A stretch of 64,000 nucleotides of DNA from Methylobacterium sp. SyP6R (GTDB lineage: Bacteria; Pseudomonadota; Alphaproteobacteria; Rhizobiales; Beijerinckiaceae): NCBI RefSeq assembly GCF_019216885.1, contig NZ_JAAQRC020000001.1, positions 4,374,001-4,438,000 on the forward strand, in the 5' to 3' direction. Below the pieces are notes generated by a model, which was given only the letters and a program-made list of their open reading frames with translations, searched no databases and was not told where the DNA came from. Below, piece after piece: positions 8,553 to 16,925 of the stretch. The position numbers were made by a program, and so were the translations under genes. Within the stretch, counting starts at the first letter, position 1, and each line of letters begins with the position of its first letter.

Positions 8553-8687
8553 ACATCTCCCGCCCTCGCCGATATCACCGGGGGACAGGTTCGAGCGGGT
8601 CGCGGTCACGGCAGACGGTCGCAGGCGGGGCGCCGCGATCCTGAGGGGCAATGAGCCGACCGAAGTGCGAGAGGACGAGGCGAGAGC

Positions 8688-11201
8688 ATGACGGTATCGC
8701 ACAAGCCGGCTTCCGGGCGGACCACGGCGCGCGTGCTCCTCGCCAGCCTGATCGGCACCACCGTCGAGTTCTACGACTTCTACATCTACGCCACCGCCGC
8801 GAGCCTGGTCTTCGGGCCGCTGTTCTTCCCGGCCACGCTGCAATCGGCCGAGCTGATCAGCGCCTATGCGAGCTTCGGCCTCGCCTTCGTGGCACGGCCG
8901 ATCGGCGGCGCGGTGTTCGGGCATTTCGGCGACCGGGTCGGGCGCAAGGCGACGCTCGTCGCCTCGCTCCTGCTGATGGGCCTCTCGACCTCGGCGATCG
9001 GCCTTCTGCCGACTTACGCGCTCGCCGGGTGGCTCGCGCCCGTCCTGCTCTGCCTCCTGCGCTTCGGGCAGGGCCTGGCGCTCGGCGGCGAGTGGAGTGG
9101 GGCCGCCCTCCTGGCGCTCGAGAACGCCCCGCCGGGCTGGCGGGCGCGCTACGCCATGTTCGCGCCGCTCGGCGCGCCGCTCGGCTTCTTCGTCGCCAAC
9201 GGGCTGTTCCTGATCCTCACCCTGGCCTTGACGTCGGAGCAATTCGCCGAGTGGGGCTGGCGGGTGCCGTTCCTGCTCAGCGTGCCGCTGGTGTGGCTCG
9301 GGCTGTGGGTTCGCACCCATCTCGGCGAGACCGAGGAATTCGCCGCCTCGCTCAAGGAGGCGAAGCCCCCGCGCGCACCGCTCGTCGAGCTGATGCGCCT
9401 CCATGCCGGCCAGGTGGTCGCGGGCATCTTCGGGGTCGTGGCCTGCTTCTCGCTGTTCTGGACCGCGACCGCCTTCGCGCTCGGCTACGGCACGACGACG
9501 CTCGGCCATTCCCGGGCGTCGTTCCTCCTCGTCGAGCTCGGTGCGATCCTGTTCATGGCCGCCGCGATCGTCACCGCGAGCTGGCTGTCCGACCGGGTCG
9601 ACCCGACCCGCGTCCTCATCGTCGGCTGCGCAGGCACCATCGTCTCCGGCATCCTGCTGGCGCCGATGCTCGGCAGCGGATCGCTCGTCACGACCTTCGT
9701 GTTCCTAGCCTTCGCCCTCTGGGTCATGGGCTTCGTCAACGGGCCGCTCGGGGCCTGGCTGCCGAGCCTGTTTCCGCCGCGGGTGCGCTACTCGGGCACC
9801 TCGGTCGCCTTCAACGTCGGCGGCATCGTCGGCGGCGCGTTCTCGCCGATGATCGCTCAGGGACTTGCCGAGCGCAGCGGCCTGACCGCGGTCGGCTTCT
9901 ACCTCGCGCTGACCGGCGGGGTCAGCCTGATCGCCTTCGACGTGAGCGCCCGCCGGCGCACCCTCGGGGCGCTCGCCCGCAGCGAGCGGCGCTATCGCGG
10001 GCTGTTCGAGCAGGCCCACGTCGCGCTCTGCGAAATCGACCTGTCCGCCGCGCACGAGGCGGTGACGGCGTCGCGTGGAGTGCAGGATTCCGGCTCCATC
10101 CTCCACGACGCCATCGCGCGCCGCGCCGCCTCGCCCGACGTGACGCTGGTCGACGTGAACGAGGCGACGGTGCAGCTCCTCGGCGGCGTCTCGCGGGGGG
10201 CGGTGCTCGGCGCGATGACCCGCTTCCTGCCGCCGGGCAGCGACCTCCCCGCCATGCTCCTCGCGCGGCTCGGCCAGGGCGGCGGCCGGTTCGAGATGCA
10301 GGGGAAGCTCCTGCGGGCCGACGGCCGGGAGGTCACCGCGATCCTCGTCCTGGCGCTGCCCGACGACGATTCGGGCTACGACCGGGTCTCTTGCGCGATG
10401 ATCGACGTGACCGAGCGCGAGCGCGCCAAGGAGGCGTTGCTCGCCGCCCAGAGCGAGCTCGCCCGGGCCGGCCGGGTCGCGACGGTGGGGGCGATCTCGG
10501 CCTCGATCGCCCACGAGGTCAACCAGCCGATCGGCGCCATGGTGATGAGCGCCGAGGCCTGCCTGCGCTGGCTGCGGCGCGAGGCACCCGACCTCGCGGC
10601 CGCCGAACGCGCGGCCGAGCGGGCGGTGCGCGACGGCCTGAGGGCGAGCCAGATCGTGCAGCGGACCCGCGAGCAGCTCGGGCGCGACCGGCGCCCTCCT
10701 GAGATCGTCGACCTGCGGGACGTCCTCGCCGAGGCCGCACACCTCCTCGACCGCGAGATCTCCGCCGCCTCGGCGAGCCTGCGCATGCGCGTCTCGGTGC
10801 CTGGGGCCCGGGTCCTCGGCGACCGGGTCGAGCTGCAGCAGGTCGTCGTCAACCTGGTCGTGAACGGCCTGCACGCGATGCGGGCGGTGCCGGAGGCCCG
10901 GCGACGGCTCGATGTCGCGCTCTCCGCCCCGTCTTCGGATCGGGTCCGGCTGTCAGTGAGCGATCACGGCACCGGCATCGCGCCCGACCAGCTGCCGAAG
11001 CTCTTCAGCCCCTTCTTCACCACCAAGCGCGACGGGATGGGCATCGGCCTGTCGATCTGCAAGGCGATCGTCGAGGCCCATGGCGGGACGCTCGGAGGCC
11101 ACAACAACGAGGGACCGGGCGCGACCTTCACGGTCGAGCTGCCCCTTCACGAGGATGCAGCCTGCGCCGCGGCGGCCGAGCCGGCCACCGCGGACGCCTG
11201 A
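8688..11201 (+). CDS. MFS (MHS-type) transporter fused to PAS sensor histidine kinase
   Basis: This 837-residue single polypeptide joins two complete proteins. Residues 1-425 are a 12-helix MHS-family MFS transporter (GTTVEFYDFYIY in helix 1, then HFGDRVGRK in the loop between helices 2 and 3, and the RFGQGLALGGEW helix). After SERRYRGLFEQ (about 430) comes a PAS-like domain ending DVTERERAKEAL. A histidine kinase follows with H-box ASIAHEVNQPIGA (His609), N-box around N722/N726, G1 DHGTGI and G2 GMGIGLSICKA (about 783-793). No receiver domain is attached; the FixJ-class regulators at 13,883 and 14,726 are candidate partners. The MFS part may sense or import the signal. The start is ATG 8688 after a GAGGCGAGAG. 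Operator site 3 lies upstream. Confidence 0.9.
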   Translation: MTVSHKPASGRTTARVLLASLIGTTVEFYDFYIYATAASLVFGPLFFPATLQSAELISAYASFGLAFVARPIGGAVFGHFGDRVGRKATLVASLLLMGLSTSAIGLLPTYALAGWLAPVLLCLLRFGQGLALGGEWSGAALLALENAPPGWRARYAMFAPLGAPLGFFVANGLFLILTLALTSEQFAEWGWRVPFLLSVPLVWLGLWVRTHLGETEEFAASLKEAKPPRAPLVELMRLHAGQVVAGIFGVVACFSLFWTATAFALGYGTTTLGHSRASFLLVELGAILFMAAAIVTASWLSDRVDPTRVLIVGCAGTIVSGILLAPMLGSGSLVTTFVFLAFALWVMGFVNGPLGAWLPSLFPPRVRYSGTSVAFNVGGIVGGAFSPMIAQGLAERSGLTAVGFYLALTGGVSLIAFDVSARRRTLGALARSERRYRGLFEQAHVALCEIDLSAAHEAVTASRGVQDSGSILHDAIARRAASPDVTLVDVNEATVQLLGGVSRGAVLGAMTRFLPPGSDLPAMLLARLGQGGGRFEMQGKLLRADGREVTAILVLALPDDDSGYDRVSCAMIDVTERERAKEALLAAQSELARAGRVATVGAISASIAHEVNQPIGAMVMSAEACLRWLRREAPDLAAAERAAERAVRDGLRASQIVQRTREQLGRDRRPPEIVDLRDVLAEAAHLLDREISAASASLRMRVSVPGARVLGDRVELQQVVVNLVVNGLHAMRAVPEARRRLDVALSAPSSDRVRLSVSDHGTGIAPDQLPKLFSPFFTTKRDGMGIGLSICKAIVEAHGGTLGGHNNEGPGATFTVELPLHEDAACAAAAEPATADA

Positions 11202-11209
11202 CACCGCGC

Positions 11210-12592
11210 TCAGTGCGTCGGCACCGCCGCAAACAGAGCGTTCAGCCCCTCCGCCGTCGTCGGATGCGCCAGGATCGCGTCGCGCAAAGCGGTGTAGGGG
11301 AGCCCCGCCAGCATCGCGACCTGGACCGCCGCCATGACCTCGCCGGCGTCGGTCCCGAGCATCGCGAAGCCGAGGATGCGGTCGTCCGGCCCGATCACCG
11401 CCTTCATGAATCCCTCGGTCAGGCCCGTGGTCCGGGTGCGCAGGACCGCCCGCATCGGCAGCTTGGCGACCCGGATCTCCGCGCCGCCCGCCCGTGCCTC
11501 CGTCTCGCTCAGGCCCACCCGGGCGAGTGGCGGGTCAGTGAACAGGCAGTAGGGCATCTGACGGCCGGCGGTGGAGCGCCCGCCGCCCTTCAGCGCGTCC
11601 CGCACCACCCGGTAATCGTCGGCCGAGGCGTGGGTGAAGGCGGGGCTGCCGGCGCATTCGCCGATCGCCCAGATCCCCGGCGCCGTCGTGGCGAGGCGAT
11701 CGTCGACCCGGACCGTGCCGCGCTCCGTCATCGCGACGCCGGCACGATCGAGCCCGATCCCGTCGGTATTGGGCATGCGCCCCGCCGCGACCAGGATGTG
11801 GCTGCCCGCCACCACGGATTCGCCCTCGCTCGATCGCACCACGACCTCGACGGCATCGCCCGAGCGGCCGCGCACCCGCACCACGGCGGTGCCGGTCCGC
11901 AGCGCGATCCCCTCGGCCGTCAGCAGCCGCGCCAGCGCGTCCGCCACGTCCGCGTCCTCGCGGCCCGCGATCCGCTCGCCGCGCTCGATCACCGTGACGG
12001 TGCTGCCGAACCGGCGATAGGCCTGCGCCAGTTCGAGGCCGACATAGCCGCCGCCCAGGACGATCAGGTGGTCGGGCAGGACGTCGAGTTCGAGCGCCTC
12101 GATGTTGGTCAGCGGCTCCGCCTCGCGCAGGCCCGGAACGTCCGGGAGCGCCGGACGCGTGCCGAGGTTGAGCACGATGGTGTCGGCGGTGAGCACCCGC
12201 TCCCCGCCCGCGTTCAACGCGACCGCGACCGTCTTCGGGCCCGTGAACCGCGCGCTGCCCATGACCAGCTCGGCGCCGCTGTCGCGGTACTTGTCGAGGT
12301 GCATCTCGACGAGGCCGGCTACCATCGCCCGCTTTCGCTCGACCACGCGGCGCATGTCGACCCGGACCGGGCCGGTCTCGACGCCGTAGCGGCCCGCGTT
12401 GCGGGCGAGATGGGCGATCTCGGCGCTCCAGATCTCGTTCTTGCTCGGCAGGCAGTTGGTGTTGGGGCAGGAGCCGCCGATCCAGCGGCGCTCGACCACC
12501 GCGACCCGCTGCCCCGCTTTCGCCAGGTCCCAGGCCAGGAACTTGCCGCCCTCGCCGCTGCCGATCACCACGGCGTCGTATCGTTCGCTCAT
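11210..12592 (-). CDS. FAD-dependent NAD(P)/disulfide oxidoreductase, mercuric reductase-like
   Basis: This 460-residue class I pyridine nucleotide-disulfide oxidoreductase has the FAD-binding GSGEGG (residues 11-16), the redox disulfide GGSCPNTNCLPSK (C42 and C47) and the NAD(P)-binding GGGYVGLELAQAYRRFG. The C-terminal dimerisation domain ends with AHPTTAEGLN, which supplies the His/Glu pair of the partner active site. It lacks the N-terminal metal-binding domain and the C-terminal vicinal cysteines of true MerA, so mercury reduction is not supported; dithiol or quinone reduction is more likely. The start is ATG 12592 with GGAGGA upstream. It converges on the transporter-kinase gene, with only 8 bp between the stops. 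Confidence 0.85.
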   Translation of the reverse strand: MSERYDAVVIGSGEGGKFLAWDLAKAGQRVAVVERRWIGGSCPNTNCLPSKNEIWSAEIAHLARNAGRYGVETGPVRVDMRRVVERKRAMVAGLVEMHLDKYRDSGAELVMGSARFTGPKTVAVALNAGGERVLTADTIVLNLGTRPALPDVPGLREAEPLTNIEALELDVLPDHLIVLGGGYVGLELAQAYRRFGSTVTVIERGERIAGREDADVADALARLLTAEGIALRTGTAVVRVRGRSGDAVEVVVRSSEGESVVAGSHILVAAGRMPNTDGIGLDRAGVAMTERGTVRVDDRLATTAPGIWAIGECAGSPAFTHASADDYRVVRDALKGGGRSTAGRQMPYCLFTDPPLARVGLSETEARAGGAEIRVAKLPMRAVLRTRTTGLTEGFMKAVIGPDDRILGFAMLGTDAGEVMAAVQVAMLAGLPYTALRDAILAHPTTAEGLNALFAAVPTH

Positions 12593-12622
12593 CGCGTGTC
12601 CTCCTCGAAGCGGGTTGTCGTG

Positions 12623-12646
12623 GGGCGGACCGCGGAAGGTCCGCCC
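12623..12646 (-). terminator. GC-rich hairpin between two minus-strand genes
   Basis: GGGCGGACC (12623-12631) pairs perfectly with GGTCCGCCC (12638-12646) around a 6-nt loop. It lies 10 bp beyond the stop of the short-chain dehydrogenase and 30 bp before the start of the oxidoreductase. It could end transcription of the first gene or reduce read-through. There is no T-run. Confidence 0.4.
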
Positions 12647-12656
12647 GGGGCGGGTC

Positions 12657-13415
12657 TCAGACCGGGATCGGGTTGGCGACGAGGCCTGCGTTGAAGGCAT
12701 TGACCATTGCGTGCTCCTTGGCGCCGGGATTGTCGCGCACGGAGCGCACAGCCTCGACGACGACCTCCTCGGCCTCGGTGCCGAGCCCGGTCATCGTCTC
12801 GGCGATGAAGGCGTCGAGGGGCATGGCGCGCGGATCGCCGCTCTTCTTGATGAGGTCGGTGTCGACCCAGGGCGGCGCGATCTCCTGGACGGTGACACGG
12901 GTGTTGCGCAGCATGAAGCGTTGCGAGAGCGTGTAGGCATGCAGGGCCGCCTTGCTGGCCGAGTAGACCGCCGTGCTCGCCAGCGGCAGGAAGGCGAGGA
13001 TCGAGGTGTTGTTGACGATCGTCGCCCGCGGCTGCGCCTTCAGGTGCTCGATCAGGGCGGAGGTCATCCGGATCGGCCCGAGCAGGTTGGTGGTCAGGAT
13101 CGCCTGCGCGACCGCATCGTCGATGAGTCCGGACGCGTCGTCGAACGGCATGATGCCGGCATTGTTGAACAGCACGTTGAGCGCCGGGAACTCGGCCACG
13201 ACCCTGGCGGCGGCCGTCTTGATCGCCTCCGGATCATTGATGTCGAGGGCGATCGAGGCCATCCCGGGATTGGCCCGTGTCACCTCGTCGAGGAGCGCCT
13301 GGCGGCGGCCCGCGACGATCACCTGATTGCCGAGCCGGTGAAAGGCCTCGGCGAAGCCGCGGCCGATGCCGGAGGTGCCGCCGGTGATGAGGATGGTGTT
13401 GCCGGTGAGCTGCAT
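12657..13415 (-). CDS. Short-chain dehydrogenase/reductase, DltE-like
   Basis: This 252-residue classical-type SDR has a Rossmann motif TGGTSGIGRG at residues 11-20, NNAG, and the catalytic YSASK with the preceding Ser in NNTSILAF. The sequence pattern (RGFAEAFHRLGNQVIVAGRR and QEIAPPWVDTDL) is that of the DltE/short-chain oxidoreductase subgroup. NAD(P) preference and substrate cannot be told. It ends 64 bp before the flavoprotein start on the same strand, with a hairpin between. Its promoter region contains three 15-bp-spaced GGGCCGG repeats. Confidence 0.88.
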   Translation of the reverse strand: MQLTGNTILITGGTSGIGRGFAEAFHRLGNQVIVAGRRQALLDEVTRANPGMASIALDINDPEAIKTAAARVVAEFPALNVLFNNAGIMPFDDASGLIDDAVAQAILTTNLLGPIRMTSALIEHLKAQPRATIVNNTSILAFLPLASTAVYSASKAALHAYTLSQRFMLRNTRVTVQEIAPPWVDTDLIKKSGDPRAMPLDAFIAETMTGLGTEAEEVVVEAVRSVRDNPGAKEHAMVNAFNAGLVANPIPV

Positions 13416-13435
13416 CGTTTGGTCTCCAAGGGTAT

Positions 13436-13472
13436 GGGCCGGATGGTCGTGGGCCGGTTGGTCATGGGCCGG
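13436..13472. repeat. Three GGGCCGG repeats at 15-bp period upstream of the SDR gene
   Basis: GGGCCGG occurs at 13436-13442, 13451-13457 and 13466-13472, each preceded by T or AT and followed by similar 8-bp spacers (ATGGTCGT, TTGGTCAT, ACGACCGG). The set lies 21-57 bp before the SDR start codon, where an operator or a slipped duplication would be expected. Confidence 0.4.
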
Positions 13473-13667
13473 ACGACCGGAGGTACGCCGCTCGGGGCGG
13501 GTCCTCCCGGACGCGGGAATCGGTCGTGTGGCAGGTTCGAGGAGAGCCGGCCCCGTGGATCGATGCCTTGGGGCCGGCGACGAGGATCAGCTTACCGGTT
13601 CGGCCCCGCCGCGATATCGACGTCTGGTCTGAGCGCGATCACACCTTGCGCCAGCGTGATTATACGA

Positions 13668-13714
13668 AAGTGTCAGGTGATGCCCCGTACACTTCCATTG
13701 ACGCAAGGACACTT
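13668..13714. promoter_or_regulatory. AAGTGT/ACACTT boxes in the gap before the FixJ-type regulator
   Basis: AAGTGT at 13668-13673 faces ACACTT at 13689-13694, and ACACTT recurs at 13709-13714, a 20-bp step. The area is locally AT-richer than its surroundings and lies about 170 bp before the response regulator start. These could be regulator boxes for the divergent SDR and fixJ-like genes. Nothing else is evident in 13,473-13,882. Confidence 0.3.
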
Positions 13715-13882
13715 TTTGCTTTGGTGGGCTCGGTCCCGTCGCGCGCGGAATGCGGTGTCACCACGACGAATACGGATCGTCCACCGGAACGGGACGAATA
13801 GCTTGGCCGTCACCTTGAGCCGGATTGGTCCGTTGACTATGCCGGTGGGCGAGGGCGCAGCGAGGCTCGCGAGGACTCGGCG

Positions 13883-14551
13883 ATGACGGTGGCAGGCAAC
13901 ATCCGAGGCCCGGGCGCGAGCCCGCCCGCCGTGGCGGCGACGGCCCCGCTGGTGGTCATCGTCGAGGATGACGAGGGGATCCGCGAGGGTCTCCAGGACC
14001 TGCTGCGGTCGGTCGGCCTCGACGCGATCGCCTTCGGATCGACCGCCGACCTGCTCGCGGCGAGCCTGCCGGACAGGCCGGGCTGCCTCGTCCTCGATGT
14101 CCGGTTGCCCGGCACCAGCGGGCTCGATCTGCAGGCGAAGCTCGCCGCGACGGGCAGCCGCCTGCCGATCATCTTCATGACCGGCCACGGCGATATCCCG
14201 ATGAGCGTCCGGGCGATGAAGGCGGGGGCGCTCGACTTCCTGACCAAGCCCTTTCGCGACCAGGACATGCTCGACGCGATCGCCGTCGCCATCGAGCGTG
14301 ACAAGGCCCGGCGGACCGAGAGCGCGGGCACGGCCGAACTCGCCCGTCTGGCCGCGACCCTGACCACCCGCGAGGCCGAGGTGATGCAGCACGTCGTCCA
14401 GGGGCTGCTCAACAAACAGATCGCCCACGCCCTCGGCATCAGCGAGATCACGGTGAAGATCCACCGCGGCAACGTCATGCGGAAGATGCAGGCGGGCTCC
14501 GTCGCCGACCTCGTGCGCAAGGCCGAGGCGCTGAAGGTGCCGGAGGGCTGA
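13883..14551 (+). CDS. FixJ-type response regulator (receiver plus LuxR HTH)
   Basis: This 222-residue response regulator has a receiver domain at residues 22-140 with acidic pocket E28-D29-D30, phosphoacceptor D72 (LVLDVRLPG), T100 and K122 (DFLTKPF), which fits the FixJ/TodT class. A LuxR/NarL helix-turn-helix occupies about 155-205 (LTTREAEVMQHVVQG, then ITVKIHRGNVMRKM). It should bind DNA as a phosphorylated dimer. It has no adjacent classical kinase; the nearest is the transporter-kinase fusion 2.7 kb upstream on the same strand. A receiver-only protein follows 170 bp downstream. Confidence 0.92.
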   Translation: MTVAGNIRGPGASPPAVAATAPLVVIVEDDEGIREGLQDLLRSVGLDAIAFGSTADLLAASLPDRPGCLVLDVRLPGTSGLDLQAKLAATGSRLPIIFMTGHGDIPMSVRAMKAGALDFLTKPFRDQDMLDAIAVAIERDKARRTESAGTAELARLAATLTTREAEVMQHVVQGLLNKQIAHALGISEITVKIHRGNVMRKMQAGSVADLVRKAEALKVPEG

Positions 14552-14725
14552 CGGTCCTAGCCGCATTTCGCACCCGGCGGGGTTCGTCGATTGATCCCTG
14601 CGGAGCGGCACGGGCAGCCGGGCACGATCCGGTCGCACCACACCATCGTATGATTCCGTTCGATCGGCACCTGGCCCATCTCGGGCAGGGCGAGCATGCC
14701 CATGGGACACCGGAAAGGACGCCCC

Positions 14726-15127
14726 TTGTCGGTCGGAAAGGCAACGGTTGCGGTCGTCGACGACGACGAGGGGGTGCTGGACGCGACGTCCGGCTTCCTC
14801 GAGTCGCTGGGCTACGAGGCCGTGGCGTTCAGCTCGGGCGCGGCGTTCCTGGCGTCCGACGCGTTTCTGGGCGCCGAGGCGCGGGTGCGAACGGCGGAAA
14901 CTCTGGCCTGCCTCCTGACCGACGTGGACATGCCGGGCATCAACGGCCTGGAACTGCAGGAGCGCGTGCGGCGGATCCTGCCCGATCTGCCGATCATCAT
15001 GATGACGGGGTTCTACGACGATGCGATCCGCCGGCGCGCCCTCGCCGGCGGGGCGCGGGACCTCCTGCGCAAGCCCCTCGCAGCCGACGCGCTGATCCGC
15101 TGCCTCGAGGACACCGTCCGGTCCTGA
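14726..15127 (+). CDS. Stand-alone receiver-domain response regulator
   Basis: This is a single receiver domain of 133 residues with no output domain. Acidic pocket DDDE (12-15), phosphoacceptor D66 (LTDVDMPG), T/G in MMTGFYDD and K in LRKPLAAD are intact, so phosphorylation is feasible. It resembles FixJ-class receivers. The start is taken as TTG 14726, which follows GGAAAGGA at a good distance; an in-frame ATG at 14696 would add ten residues. Single receivers often act as phosphate sinks or relays; here it may modulate the FixJ-like protein encoded just before it. Confidence 0.82.
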   Translation: MSVGKATVAVVDDDEGVLDATSGFLESLGYEAVAFSSGAAFLASDAFLGAEARVRTAETLACLLTDVDMPGINGLELQERVRRILPDLPIIMMTGFYDDAIRRRALAGGARDLLRKPLAADALIRCLEDTVRS

Positions 15128-15199
15128 CCGCGGCCATCCCATCGGATGCGCGGCTCGAACCCGGTCCTGGGCGTCGGTTCTCCCAACGCGGGTCCACCG

Positions 15200-15663
15200 G
15201 ACCGATGTCCGGTGAACCTGGGCATCGGGATGCGGGTGACGAGCCGCAGTACGGTCGCGCGGCTTGCCGGCATGTGGAGGTGCGTGAGGAGACGCGCGCC
15301 GCCTGCACCGCCGCAGGCGAGGCCGACCCTGGCCTGCGCCTCGCCAAGCCGCCGCGTGCGCCGGGCGCGCGGTGCGAGGATGGTCGTTGGCGTCTCGGCG
15401 AAGGTCCGGCGTCGGCAGGTCGGGTTGAGACAGTAGAACCGCCGCACCTCGATGCGGAGCCTTGTCTACGATGCCGACACTGGCAGGTCGGCGGGCTCGC
15501 GGTGATAGCGGCCATGGACGGACCGGCTCGCATGCCCGCAATCGGGACATCGGCCGCTGGCTGCGTCCAGTCGCATGGGGATGATGAAGTGATCCCCGTG
15601 CTGCTCGACGAACCGCGCGACACGGCACTCGGGGATGGCAAGGGAGATATCCATGCCCTCCAC
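15200..15663 (-). pseudogene. ISL3-family transposase remnant
   Basis: The frame from 15663 begins MEGMDISLAIPECRVARF and includes the zinc-finger segment CPDCGHASRSVHGRYHREPADLP of ISL3 transposases. An in-frame TAG at 15466-15468 interrupts it. The same frame continues with EVRRFYCLNPTCRRRTFAE and RTRRLGEAQARVGLACGG, then loses similarity after RATVLRLVTR near 15,230. The DDE catalytic domain is absent. The 15,700-15,740 stretch next to it may be this element's terminal repeat, because the neighbouring integrase relic loses its homology exactly there. Confidence 0.65.
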
Positions 15664-15798
15664 TATGGGGGGAGGGCAGGCCTACCCTTCAGCGGCCCGA
15701 GTCGATCCACTGCCATCCACGCAAAACGAGCAAGAACCCCTCGGTCTTGACGCGGCCAGTTCGCTCATTGACGAGAGTCGCCAGCGCCTCCGGCCAGA

Positions 15799-16725
15799 GT
15801 GTCTGTCCGGGATCATGCTGATTGTTGGCAGAGTTTTCTGAGCATGATGCGGATGGAAGCAAGGCGCAGGAAAGCCAGCGCCTTGCGGGTGCGGCACTCC
15901 CAATCCTTCGCCAGCCGCCGGCAGCGATTGAGCCAACCAATCGTCCGCTCCACGATCCAGCGCTTGGGCAGGGCCTCGAACCCGACCGCCTGATCCGACC
16001 GCTTGACGATTTCCACCGTCACAGACCGGCAGACCCGTTCCAATGCCTCCCGGAACACCGGCCCCTGGTAGCCGCCATCTGCATACAGCTTCAGCAGGAA
16101 CGGGTAGAGACTAAACAGCGTCGCCATGACCCATACGCCGCCATCACGATCCTGCACGTCGGCCGGATGCACCAGAGCATGCATCAGCAGACCTTGCGTA
16201 TCGACGAGGAGATGGCGCTTCTTGCCTTTGATCTTCTTGCCCGCATCATAGCCGGACGGGTCGATCGTGCGCCCCCTTTTTCCGCGCTCTTGACGCTCTG
16301 GCTGTCAATGATCGCTGCCGTTGGGCTGGCCTCACGTCCTGCCTGTTCGCGGCAGAGAACGTAGAGGGTGTGATGGATGCGCAGGAGAGTTCCGTCGTAA
16401 TCCCATAGATCGAAGTAGCCATGCACCGTCGAGCGAGGCGGTAGATCTTTTGGGATAGCGCGCCATTGGCACCCCGTTCCAAGGACATACATCAAGCCGT
16501 TGACCACCTCGCGCAGATCAACCGTTCGTTTGTTTCCCCCGCGTCGAGCCGGCGGGAGAAGGGGAGCAACAAGCGCCCATTCCTCATCCGTCAAATCAGT
16601 GGGATAGCGAAGCTTGCTGCGGTCGTACCGCTGGCGGTTCTCAGGCGTCCACATCGCTCAAGCATACGCCTGTCGGCGCGAACCGCAACGCGCTCCGAAA
16701 AAACAAATTCTTCCCGGACAGACTC
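15799..16725 (-). mobile_element. IS5-family insertion sequence, copy 1 (927 bp)
   Basis: The ends are imperfect inverted repeats: GTGTCTGTCCGGGA at the left and GAGTCTGTCCGGGA (reverse complement) at the right. Target duplication AGA is present on both sides (15796-15798 and 16726-16728), and removing the element restores the reading of integrase copy B. It differs from copy 2 (43921-44847) at only about six positions, all C/T or G/A changes. Two overlapping transposase frames are present. Confidence 0.9.
15813..16654 (-). CDS. IS5-family transposase, two frames joined by -1 frameshifting
   Basis: Frame A (16654-16184, 156 codons) holds the DUF4096-type N-terminal domain (LTDEEWALVAPLLPP, then GCQWRAIPKDLPP) and the first catalytic Asp in AIIDSQSVKSAEKGG. 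Frame B (ending at 15813) carries LLVDTQGLLMHALVHPADVQD with the second Asp region, YADGGYQG and the final E in RWIVERTIGWLNRCRRL. Joining them needs a -1 shift at A5G5 (16281-16272), after which the frame reads GRTIDPSGYDAGKK. This is the usual arrangement in the IS427 group of IS5. The conceptual fusion is about 280 residues. Confidence 0.85.
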
Positions 16726-16903
16726 AGAGAGGCGGGGCTGGTTTGCCAGCGAGATCGTCAGGCAGGGGAAAGCGAAACTCGTAACGGCCGGCGCGGTGCT
16801 GACCGAACTTCATGCGGCCCATCGTACTTGGTCCCGTAGCACGCGCCGACGGGTAAGCATCTGAAAACCAACAACTTCTGGGGTCGCAATGACTTAGCCG
16901 CCG

Positions 16904-16922
16904 CATGGCGCGCCCTACGGGA
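16904..16922 (-). repeat. att-like copy of the tRNA-Glu 3' end
   Basis: TGGCGCGCCCTACGGGA at 16904-16920 and the adjoining bases repeat the last residues (T-stem, acceptor and CCA) of the tRNA-Glu gene at 46304-46320. The match continues outward over GACTTAGCCGCCGCA (16889-16903 region) and through the integrase 5' end. Inside the tRNA it fails after about 20 bp. This is how a tRNA 3'-end attachment site appears after integration. Confidence 0.75.
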
Positions 16923-16925
16923 TTC

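Larger units (their letters stand above)
15741..16822 (-). pseudogene. Integrase 5' fragment, copy B, split by IS5
   Basis: The fragment starts at ATG 16822 (MGRMKFGQHRAGRYEFRF), continues to PAPP, is interrupted by the IS5 element 15799-16725, and resumes on the far side with GWPEALATLVNERTGRVKTE until 15741, where homology stops. It is closely similar to the first about 50 codons of the integrase at 46207. The same flank (TAGCACGCGCCGACGGGTAAGCA, split here only by its length, at 16836-16858) and tRNA 3'-end copy precede it. A 3-bp duplication AGA flanks the IS. It is the left-over of a second integrated element. Confidence 0.75.

Noticed and set aside
11210..12592. Calling the flavoprotein a mercuric reductase
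   Set aside because: It lacks the C-terminal cysteine pair and metal-binding domain, and no mer genes are present.
15150..15200. GGCTCGAACCCGGT sequence that looks like a tRNA T-arm
   Set aside because: No acceptor, D or anticodon stem can be built around it.
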